In this document: positions 51,046 to 59,338 of the stretch, piece by piece
How positions within the stretch are numbered: position 1 is the first letter of the stretch
Layout: every line of letters begins with the position of its first letter
Assembly (NCBI GenBank): GCA_029551145.1
Contig: JAKPGA010000069.1
Coordinates: 44,051 to 108,050, forward strand
DNA length: 64,000 nt
Direction: 5' to 3'
Source: Thermotogota bacterium
GTDB taxonomy: Bacteria; Thermotogota; Thermotogae; Thermotogales; DSM-5069
The notes under the pieces: model-generated
Database searches by the model: none
What the model was told of the DNA's origin: nothing
What the model saw: only the letters and a program-made list of their open reading frames with translations
Made by a program: the position numbers and the translations under genes

Positions 51046-52959
51046 TCACTTTCTTCCAGTTGGTTGCAGCTTTATGAACATGAATCTCGTATTTCCCCAG
51101 TTTGGTACAGGATCTGTGTAAGGATCTTGTGCCGTTGGATAGCCAGTCCAATAGTATCCGTCGCAAACTGTGAACACGTTATATGAAAAGACAGGAATTA
51201 TGGGCATGTCTTCTACACAGGTTTTTATGTATTCCAAGCCCAGATCGATCATTTTATCAGTGTCCTTGAAGAAGTCTGTCTGTCTCAACGCATCTATGAT
51301 TTTGTCGATTTTCTCGCTCTTATACCTCATTGGGTTCTTGGCGACAACGGTCTGACCGGTTGGTCTGTAATAATCGGAATGCCAGGACTCGAGGAACCAG
51401 AACAGATCAGGATGTCCACCCCACGTTTCGATACACCATGCCCAGTAGATCGTATCCTTATCTTCTCCGTAATTCATCCTTGTCCACAGCATTGAAGATT
51501 CTACTGCTTCTATTTGGGCATCTATTCCGAATTTCCGCCACTGCTCAGCAACTGCAGCTGCTGCTCTCGTCATGACAGATCTGGTTGCAGCCTCACAGAG
51601 TATGGAGATCTTCCATGGTTTACCGTCTGGCAACAACCACTTTCCTTTTTCTTTCTTGAACCCTACACTCTTCAGAAGCTTTTCAGCTACATCGGGTGAA
51701 TACTTCCACCAACCGTAACCGACCATCTTCCTGATCTCTGCGGGATCGTCCGGCACTTTATAACCATAGGCATACTTGACCGCATCAGCTATCTTTGTTG
51801 GTATCGTTGGATCGTATGGTTTGAATGTCTCAGAACCAATCTTGATTGTAAAGTCTTTTAGCCATGGTTCTATCTTGTCAAAATACCACTCCGGGTCTTT
51901 ACCTGTTGGTGGAACGTGAATTGGTGATATTGTCGCGCAACCATTGTAGGATTGCAGCACAACTTGGACGATATCGATGGCGAGCGTCAGAGCCCAGCGA
52001 ACTTCTTTCAAATTGTATGGGAATTGTTCGTGATTCATGATCAGAGACGGCAAAGTAGGATCTGGATGTGCCCATGGCCAACCATCGAACCAGGTGACAC
52101 AGTATGGGTTATTTTGATGCAGAGTTATTGCTCCCTCGGGTGGTAAGTCGTGGATTATATCAAGTTGATGTGCCATCTGATCCATAACCTTTTTCTCGGG
52201 AGACGCGAGACCTTTGTACAAAACGAATTTTGGACCAGGTTTCTTGCCGAATGCAACGCCAAGATCTGACCTTTCCCAATCCTGTCTCAGTTCCCATAAG
52301 AACCAGTAACCGTTTGGATCGTATGACTTCAAGACATATGGGCCAGTTCCCACTGGTGGATAAAACTCGTATGCAACGGGATCTTCAACTTTTTCAAAGA
52401 TATGCTTTGGCATGATATAACATGCAGACCATCTCACAGTAAAGATCGTATGAAACCTTCCGTTTGGCTTAACAAGTTTGAACACAACAGTATAATCGTC
52501 GACCTTTTTCACTTCCTGAACATTGACCTGCATGTACGCGCCCCATGTCATCTCGGGGTGATTCTTCAAGGTTTCAACGGTGAATATTAAATCATCTGCC
52601 GTAAATGGTACTCCGTCGCTCCAATAGATCCCTTTTCTCAATTTCACCGTCATCTCAGTCTTGTTGTCATTATACAAAGGTGCATCAGCCGCCAACAGAT
52701 TGATCCATGGTTCCCCTTCAATACCAGCATCGGGGTCGATGTACCACAGGGCTCCCAAGCACAGTTGCTGAATACCTGTCGACCAACTTGAAACTCCGCC
52801 TCCCCAGAGATTAAACCTGGTAGGATTCAGAGAACGTCCAGTTGGATCCTCAATGATGATAACTTCATTACGAGGAACACCAGGAAGAACTTCTTCTGCA
52901 AAACCGATTATCCCCGCGATTGTCAGAACTACCAGAACTACCCACTTGAGATACCTCAT
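51046..52959 (-). CDS. Family 5 extracellular solute-binding protein
   Basis: Signal peptide; LRKGIYWSDGVPFTADDLIFTVE. Confidence 0.92.
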   Translation of the reverse strand: MRYLKWVVLVVLTIAGIIGFAEEVLPGVPRNEVIIIEDPTGRSLNPTRFNLWGGGVSSWSTGIQQLCLGALWYIDPDAGIEGEPWINLLAADAPLYNDNKTEMTVKLRKGIYWSDGVPFTADDLIFTVETLKNHPEMTWGAYMQVNVQEVKKVDDYTVVFKLVKPNGRFHTIFTVRWSACYIMPKHIFEKVEDPVAYEFYPPVGTGPYVLKSYDPNGYWFLWELRQDWERSDLGVAFGKKPGPKFVLYKGLASPEKKVMDQMAHQLDIIHDLPPEGAITLHQNNPYCVTWFDGWPWAHPDPTLPSLIMNHEQFPYNLKEVRWALTLAIDIVQVVLQSYNGCATISPIHVPPTGKDPEWYFDKIEPWLKDFTIKIGSETFKPYDPTIPTKIADAVKYAYGYKVPDDPAEIRKMVGYGWWKYSPDVAEKLLKSVGFKKEKGKWLLPDGKPWKISILCEAATRSVMTRAAAAVAEQWRKFGIDAQIEAVESSMLWTRMNYGEDKDTIYWAWCIETWGGHPDLFWFLESWHSDYYRPTGQTVVAKNPMRYKSEKIDKIIDALRQTDFFKDTDKMIDLGLEYIKTCVEDMPIIPVFSYNVFTVCDGYYWTGYPTAQDPYTDPVPNWGNTRFMFIKLQPTGRK

Positions 52960-52983
52960 ACCTACATCCCTCCCTTAGAAAGG

Positions 52984-53949
52984 TTATTGATAAAGCCAGC
53001 ACCTAACTGCAACGCCATCAGCTGTGATGTTAGGTGGGGCCTCTTTTTCACATATGCCTTTCTTGTGGGAACATCTGAAAACGAACTTGCAGAGATCTTC
53101 TGAGTATTCTGGTGAAGATTCCACACCTCGACTAACCGGGCCGGGCATTTTCTGTCTTGCTGTGTCCAGTAAATCAGGAACAGATTCTTTCAGTAATTTC
53201 GTATAGGGATGCAATGGAGATGTCAGAACCTTGTCTGCTGGTCCCGATTCAACGATGCTGCCCTTGAGAATCACCGCTATATAGTCACTTATGTAATAAG
53301 CGGTGGCAAGGTCATGAGTTATGTAAAAAACATGAAGTAGTCTTTCATCACGCAGTTTTCGGAAAAGATTCAGGATCGATATTCTCAAAGAAACATCCAG
53401 CATCGAAACAGGTTCATCGGCCACAAGGATTTTGGGATTCACCAATAGAGACCTGGCTATCGACAATCTTTGCAACTGTCCACCGGACAGTTCGTGTGGA
53501 TACCTTCCTTTGATGTCTTCAACTGTCAAGCCAACTGAGCCAAGGGATTCTTCAAGCAAAGAGTAGTTGCCAACCTTTTTCCCAGAGTTTGCTATTTTCT
53601 TTAGCATTATTTGGAAGTATCCCTCTAATTTCTTCAAAGGGTTGAACGTTTCAAAAGGATCTTGGAAGACGGGTTGAATCTGCTTTATGAACTCCGATCT
53701 CGGGTAACTCTCTATGTTCCTACCCATGAACCAAATGGTACCCTTGGTCGGCTTGATAATTCGCAATAGAAGGTTTGCGATCGTGGTCTTTCCGCTGCCA
53801 CTCTCTCCGACTAACGTAAAAACAATAGGATCGCTCTCTATTTTGAAATTCGCATCCCAGACAGCGTGTATTTTATTTGTTGAGAAAAGATGTCCAAGGC
53901 GAAAGGTCTTGTGTACTCCCTCAAAGTGCAGTAGAACATTACTCACCAC
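52984..53949 (-). CDS. Opp/Dpp-family ABC transporter ATP-binding protein (OppF-like), GTG start
   Basis: GESGSGKTTIANLLLR, LSGGQLQRLSIARSL. Confidence 0.92.
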   Translation of the reverse strand: MVSNVLLHFEGVHKTFRLGHLFSTNKIHAVWDANFKIESDPIVFTLVGESGSGKTTIANLLLRIIKPTKGTIWFMGRNIESYPRSEFIKQIQPVFQDPFETFNPLKKLEGYFQIMLKKIANSGKKVGNYSLLEESLGSVGLTVEDIKGRYPHELSGGQLQRLSIARSLLVNPKILVADEPVSMLDVSLRISILNLFRKLRDERLLHVFYITHDLATAYYISDYIAVILKGSIVESGPADKVLTSPLHPYTKLLKESVPDLLDTARQKMPGPVSRGVESSPEYSEDLCKFVFRCSHKKGICEKEAPPNITADGVAVRCWLYQ

Positions 53950-53966
53950 TGAATGCCCCCCATTTG

Positions 53967-53982
53967 CAACATACGTACATAT
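53967..53982 (-). promoter_or_regulatory. Partial AraR-like operator
   Basis: Minus strand ATATGTACGTATGTTG; 10/16 to ATTTGTACGTACAAAT, core TACGTA intact. Confidence 0.35.
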
Positions 53983-54053
53983 CATCAGATGCGCAAGAAG
54001 GAAAAGCCTGCAAAAAATCATGAATCACGAAATTGCGTGTAATAGTTTCACCT

Positions 54054-54069
54054 ATTTGTACATACATAT
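54054..54069 (-). promoter_or_regulatory. AraR-like operator upstream of oppF-oppA-oppB-oppC-oppD-GH51 operon
   Basis: ATTTGTACATACATAT; 14/16 to the B. subtilis-type AraR box ATTTGTACGTACAAAT. Confidence 0.55.
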
Positions 54070-54750
54070 ATCCACTTATATAAATACGCCTCAGCAACCA
54101 GCACAGTCAAGTTCAGAAGAAAGTCGTTATTCACAAACGCAAGCGCATAATCCAATGAAAATGCCGAATACTCAAATTCTCGTTTGTTTTCTCTGTTTTT
54201 CTCCTTATTTTGTATCGAGTTAACAAAACCAACGGCAAGACTAATCACTCTCAGATCTCTTTGTACATCTGCTTTCGATGTACAGAAAAAGTGGAATATG
54301 CCAAAAACGGTATTGATCATTTTGATCACTTGTGCTCGTAACAATCGCAGAATAATTTGCTTTGCTCTTACTTACGATTTGGTCTATCGAGTGCGGTCAA
54401 ATCGGCAGAGACATCTTAGATTCTTTCGAAATTCGCAAGCTGATTTCTCAGATCATCAGCATTGAAAATATGTGTGTCGACTCTAATGATATCAATTGGT
54501 GCCTGTTGATCTATCAATACGAGCAAGTCAGTTGTTTCTCAAACAACTCCGCTCGCACAAGTTTCCAGCATTTGAAATATCATCATTCCTAAGGTCACAA
54601 GTACCAACCTTAAATGGTACGATGATACTGGTCAGTACACAAAAACAGGTACAGCGTACAGCAACCACAATCTTTCAGCTATGTACACACACAATTCATG
54701 TGCCGACAAAATTACCTACACGTAGTAAGAAGCTGAGAAGTCATCTTTTC
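54070..54750 (-). pseudogene. Possible remnants of a GntR/LacI (AraR-like) regulator
   Basis: Frame-broken minus-strand fragments: LLSFLLRVGNFVGT, MMIFQMLETCASGVV, LLVLIDQQAPIDIIRVDTHIFNADDLRNQLANFERI; no intact ORF. Confidence 0.3.
54081..54110 (-). promoter_or_regulatory. Candidate promoter for the Opp-GH51 operon
   Basis: Minus strand TTGACT - 18 nt - TATTTA, immediately upstream of the operator at 54054. Confidence 0.4.
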
Positions 54751-54766
54751 ATAGGTACGTACATAT
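54751..54766. promoter_or_regulatory. AraR-like operator
   Basis: ATAGGTACGTACATAT; 13/16 to ATTTGTACGTACAAAT. Confidence 0.5.
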
Positions 54767-54903
54767 TATGAGAACAAAAATCAGTCTCCCAACTATTCAC
54801 CGTCATTTTTGTTTATCACTATCACACAAAAAGAATTTGAACACTTTCGCACTTTCCTGGATTTTTTTCGTTCTTCTGCATCCCACTCAAGATTTATATA
54901 GTC

Positions 54904-55800
54904 TTAGCCACCTATTTTCACTTTCAGCCCATTCATTTGTAACTTGTTCTTGATTCTGAGCACGGCTTCATCAAGATCTTTAGTAATGGCATTTCTTGTT
55001 TTTTTCCACAGCGCTTCATATTTCTCTGAGACATCGTGGTAAGGTAGTAGATTCACTTCGATATCGTCGTTCAGAGATTTTAGGAATACTATGAATTCAT
55101 CAGTATCACTCTTTGAATCGTTAACACCTGGTATCACGGGTATACGGATTATTACATGCTTTTTCTTTGAGATCAGCGATCTCAGGTTTTCCTTTATGAT
55201 GTCGTTCTCTACACCCGTATTCTCTTTATGCTTTGCTCTATCAACCATCTTTAGGTCGTACAAAAACAAATCAACGTAAGGAAGAATCTTTTCCAGATCT
55301 TCCTTCGTCGTGTAACCAGAGGTATCGATGGCAACATGAATTTGGTGTGATTTGATTTTCGGGAGAACTTGCAACAGGAAATCAGTTTGAAGAAGTGGCT
55401 CACCTCCAGAGAAGGTGACGCCACCATCAGACTGATCAAAGTACATCATATCCTTTTCGATTTCCCTAAAGATATCCTCCTCTTCTACCCATTTTCCAAC
55501 TACTTTCAATGCAGTTGTTGGACATATTTGCGCACATTTGCCACAGAAAGTACAACGAGTTCTGTCGAGCATTAACCTATCTTCATCAAAGGATAGGGCC
55601 CGGTTTGGGCAAATATCGACACATGATTGGCAGTGAATACATTTGTATCTTGTCCACATGAGTTCAACCGATGGGCATATGCCTTCCGGATTATGACACC
55701 ACCAGCAAGATAAGGGGCAGCCTTTCATGAAGATCGTTGTTCTTATCCCGGGACCGTCATGGATGGCAAACCTCTGTATGTTGAATATCAATCCTGACAT
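54904..55800 (-). CDS. Glycyl-radical enzyme activating enzyme (radical SAM)
   Basis: GPGIRTTIFMKGCPLSCWWCHNPEG plus two 4Fe-4S ferredoxin motifs. Confidence 0.93.
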   Translation of the reverse strand: MSGLIFNIQRFAIHDGPGIRTTIFMKGCPLSCWWCHNPEGICPSVELMWTRYKCIHCQSCVDICPNRALSFDEDRLMLDRTRCTFCGKCAQICPTTALKVVGKWVEEEDIFREIEKDMMYFDQSDGGVTFSGGEPLLQTDFLLQVLPKIKSHQIHVAIDTSGYTTKEDLEKILPYVDLFLYDLKMVDRAKHKENTGVENDIIKENLRSLISKKKHVIIRIPVIPGVNDSKSDTDEFIVFLKSLNDDIEVNLLPYHDVSEKYEALWKKTRNAITKDLDEAVLRIKNKLQMNGLKVKIGG

Positions 55801-55801
55801 A

Positions 55802-58222
55802 TCAAAATTCTCCCTGTTCCGTTCTGGCGACTATCTCATCCTGCAGTCCCTTTGGAAGACTTACAAAATAATCACTGTACCCAGCTACACGCACCATCAA
55901 ATCTTCAAAATCTGTTGGTCGCTTTTGAGCTTCTCTTAGCAGTTCAGATGAAACCACATTGAATTGTACATGATGACCGCCCATTCTGAAATAGGTTCTT
56001 ATCAACTTACCGAGCTTTTCCAGATTGTCTTTCTTCTTAACCAAATCTGGTGTGAGTTTTTGATTCAACAATGCTCCACCCGTTTTGTCCCAATCGCACT
56101 TGCAAACAGACCTAAAGACTGCTGCGATACCCTTTCTGTCAGCACCTTGAACGGGTGAGATACCTTCTGAAACAGGCATACCAGCCTTTCTGCCATCGGG
56201 TGTTGCACCCGTAACACTCCCAAAATAGACATGGACCGTTGTCGGCAAGAAATAGCATCTTCTCGATGCCTTTCTGACAGGTGTGACAGGGTAGGATTCA
56301 ACCATCAGAACGATTTGATCGACAAGTTTTTTGGCGATGCTGTCAGCATAATCGTCGTCATTACCAAACTTCGGAGTTTTGTTCAGAAATACTTGTCTCA
56401 TATATTCATAGCCTTCAAAGTTTGACTTGAGTGCCTTCATGAGATCGGGGTAACTGAACATCTGTTTGTCAAACACGTTCCACTTTATCGATGCGAGGCA
56501 GTCAGATACCGTGCCAAAACCTACTAATTGGATATATTGTGTGTTGTAACGCGTTCCACCTGCGTTGTAATCTTTTGCATTTTCTACACAATCTTCAATC
56601 CATAAGGACAGAAATGGAACTGGTAGGTACTTGGCATAGAGAGTTTCAATTACATCGTTACCTCTCATCTTAATATCCAGAAAGTGCTTCAATTGTTTCA
56701 CAAACGAGTCGCACAGTTCTTCAAAATTCGCCGGTTCCTTTGTCTCGATTCCTATACGCTTGCCTGTTCTGGGATCAAAACCGCAGTTCAGGGTTATTTC
56801 AAGTATCTTAGGTAAGTTCAAATAGCCAGTCAAAATGTAGGCTTCTTTCCCAAGCGCACCTGTCTCAACGCAACCACTTACTCCTGATTCCCTGGCATCT
56901 TCGAGGGTTTTCCCTTGGCGTAGCATCCTGAGAATGATCCTGTCGTAATTGAACAACGGAGGCTCGCCAAAACCAGGCGAAAGAACCTGCAGAGCCTTTA
57001 CAAGGAACTCATCCGGATTCTTATCGCTCAGCAGCACCGCGGTGTTGGGTTGCAGCGTTCTCATTTCGTCAAGCACTTCAAGTATCAGATAAGATAGATC
57101 GTTAACCGCATTGGACCCATCGGTTTTCAGACCGCCTATGTTGATCTTTGAGAAGTCGTTGTATGTGAAACTTTCTTCTGCCGTTATCTTCACCTTTGGT
57201 ACCGAGGGTTGATTGTTGAATTTGAGCCAAAAAGCCTGAAGCAGTTCTTTGGCTTTCTCCCGTGTAAGTCTACCTGAAGCCATATCTGTGCAGAAAAATT
57301 TGTAAATATGCTGGTCTAATCTCCCTGGAGTGAAAGAGTCCCATGGATTTGTCTCGTAAGTTATTCCAACGTGAATGAACCAGTAATGTTGAAGTGCTTC
57401 CCAAAAGGTTTCAGGTGCATGAGCGGGCACTTTTTCACAGATCTTGGCCATTTCTATGAGTTCCTTCTTTCTTTCATCATCTGTCTCGTTGTCAGCAAGA
57501 TCTCTGAGTTTCTGAGAATATCGATTGGCATATATCAATATGGCATCAGCAGCTATGTTCATCGCTTTGAGTTCCTCACATTTCTCAAAATATTCTGGAT
57601 CTGAAACGGATAATTTCTGCATCTGCTCTCTTATTTTCTGTTTTATATCGAGCACGCCAGTTTTGAAAATCTTGCCACCACCAGAGGTGTGGCCTGGTGC
57701 TCTCTGCTCCATAAACTCTGTCCAAATTCCTGCTTCATATGCGTCTTTCCAATCTTGAGACATGTTTTCAAAGATCAGATCTCTCATAGCCTGTCCCTGC
57801 CAGAATGGGATAACTTCCTTTTCATACGTGCTGCGGGTTTCATCGTCAACTTGAAATGGCATGTTTTTCCTTGTTGCCAGCGTCTGAAGATCCTCCAAAG
57901 TATGAACACATATCTCTGGATAAGTCGGGACTTCCTTTGGTCCAGTTCCTCTAATGCCTACTATGAGCTGCCCTTCTTCTACGGGAAGCGTGCAGTTTTC
58001 CATTACGTACTTGAAGGCCAGGGCACGCAAGACAGGATAAGAGACATTTTTCGGTGCTTTGTATTTGTAGAAATCTGTTATCAATTTTGCACGCTCAACG
58101 GATATCCTTTCCTTGGATTTGATACTTTCTTCTCTTAGTCTTTTTATTCGATCGTTTATGGGTTTCACACTCGAACGTCTTTGTTCAATTTCTTCATAGA
58201 TTCTTGTTTCCAAATAAATCAC
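55802..58222 (-). CDS. Glycyl radical enzyme, non-PFL subfamily; candidate trans-4-hydroxyproline dehydratase (HypD)-like
   Basis: C-terminal RVAGYSDYF glycyl-radical motif; GCVETGALGKEAYILTG active-site Cys-x-Glu. Confidence 0.85.
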   Translation of the reverse strand: MIYLETRIYEEIEQRRSSVKPINDRIKRLREESIKSKERISVERAKLITDFYKYKAPKNVSYPVLRALAFKYVMENCTLPVEEGQLIVGIRGTGPKEVPTYPEICVHTLEDLQTLATRKNMPFQVDDETRSTYEKEVIPFWQGQAMRDLIFENMSQDWKDAYEAGIWTEFMEQRAPGHTSGGGKIFKTGVLDIKQKIREQMQKLSVSDPEYFEKCEELKAMNIAADAILIYANRYSQKLRDLADNETDDERKKELIEMAKICEKVPAHAPETFWEALQHYWFIHVGITYETNPWDSFTPGRLDQHIYKFFCTDMASGRLTREKAKELLQAFWLKFNNQPSVPKVKITAEESFTYNDFSKINIGGLKTDGSNAVNDLSYLILEVLDEMRTLQPNTAVLLSDKNPDEFLVKALQVLSPGFGEPPLFNYDRIILRMLRQGKTLEDARESGVSGCVETGALGKEAYILTGYLNLPKILEITLNCGFDPRTGKRIGIETKEPANFEELCDSFVKQLKHFLDIKMRGNDVIETLYAKYLPVPFLSLWIEDCVENAKDYNAGGTRYNTQYIQLVGFGTVSDCLASIKWNVFDKQMFSYPDLMKALKSNFEGYEYMRQVFLNKTPKFGNDDDYADSIAKKLVDQIVLMVESYPVTPVRKASRRCYFLPTTVHVYFGSVTGATPDGRKAGMPVSEGISPVQGADRKGIAAVFRSVCKCDWDKTGGALLNQKLTPDLVKKKDNLEKLGKLIRTYFRMGGHHVQFNVVSSELLREAQKRPTDFEDLMVRVAGYSDYFVSLPKGLQDEIVARTEQGEF

Positions 58223-58238
58223 CTCCGCGCAGGAATTT

Positions 58239-59324
58239 TCAAAGTGCGATAAGTTCCTCAGTTAGTGCTGTGATTTTCTCAAAACAGCGATCTCGTACGA
58301 TCACGTCATTCTCTATCCGTATGCCGAACTTTCCGGGAATATAGATGCCCGGTTCAACTGTTATTACTGCCCCTGATGGTAAAGGTTCATCAAAGATTGG
58401 TCCCATTCTCGGCGATTCGTGAACCTCAAGACCTATTCCATGGCCCAAACCGTACTTAAAACAGTATTCAGCGTATTTACTCTGGAGAATGACCTGTCTT
58501 GCCACCTGATCCACATGCCTTGCAATCACTCCGGCTGCACCTTCATTTGTTGCCTTCTCAAGAGATTCTCTTACAAGATCATAGCACTCGATGATTTCCT
58601 CTGTGGGCTTCCCCAGAAGCGCCATTCTTGTTATATCACAACAGTAACCATCGATTCGAGCACCGAAATCAAACAAGATCAGTTCGCCGTTCTGTATCTT
58701 TTTCTCTGTGGGTTTCACATGAGGTTTAGAAGTACTTGCCCCAGATCCAATTAGAGTCTCAAAGCCCACTTGAGCTCCAAGTTTCTTGATTCTATATTCC
58801 AACTCAGCACATATCTCAATTTCCGAGACACCATCTTTTACACAAGAAAGCGTTTCCATAAAAGCTTGTTCGGCGATTCTACTGGCTTTACGTATTTTAT
58901 CAATCTCTTCTTCCGATTTCGTCGATCGCATCTTGTAAAGTGTCTGATCAATTGGAACAAACCTGACGTTGAGCATCTTGCTCAGTTCGTCGTAAGTCTT
59001 AAAGTCAAGCCTCTCAGCCTCAAAACCTACAACTTGCGCTGATAGCTCTTTCAAAAAGTTTACCACTGTGTTTGCGAGCCGACCTGTTGTATGTCTCACC
59101 AAGATAAAATCCGTTTCCTGTTCAGCTTGTTCGAAATATCTGGAATCGGTGATTATATAATTGGATTTATCATGGATTATCAGGATGCTACAAGAGCCTC
59201 GAAAACCTGACAAATAAAAGGTGTTGGCGGTTGATGAACTTTCATAGTTCCAAATCATTACTGTATCTACATCTTTACAAACAGAAGATCTAACAGCTTC
59301 CATCAGTTCTTGTGTCCTGTTCAT
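58239..59324 (-). CDS. M24-family Xaa-Pro peptidase
   Basis: Metal ligands in FDFGARIDGYCCDITR, GHGIGLEVHE, VEPGIYIPG, RIENDVIV; creatinase-like N-domain. Confidence 0.92.
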   Translation of the reverse strand: MNRTQELMEAVRSSVCKDVDTVMIWNYESSSTANTFYLSGFRGSCSILIIHDKSNYIITDSRYFEQAEQETDFILVRHTTGRLANTVVNFLKELSAQVVGFEAERLDFKTYDELSKMLNVRFVPIDQTLYKMRSTKSEEEIDKIRKASRIAEQAFMETLSCVKDGVSEIEICAELEYRIKKLGAQVGFETLIGSGASTSKPHVKPTEKKIQNGELILFDFGARIDGYCCDITRMALLGKPTEEIIECYDLVRESLEKATNEGAAGVIARHVDQVARQVILQSKYAEYCFKYGLGHGIGLEVHESPRMGPIFDEPLPSGAVITVEPGIYIPGKFGIRIENDVIVRDRCFEKITALTEELIAL

Positions 59325-59338
59325 ATGTGTTCTCCCTT

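Noticed and set aside
53950-54021. N-terminal extension of the OppF-like ORF
   Set aside because: Extension MIFCRLFLLAHLMICTYVANGGHS covers the promoter/operator region and is absent from typical OppF; GTG at 53949 preferred.
54184-54771. Short plus-strand ORFs (93 aa and 91 aa) in the non-coding gap
   Set aside because: No RBS, no recognisable family, composition typical of random AT-rich sequence.
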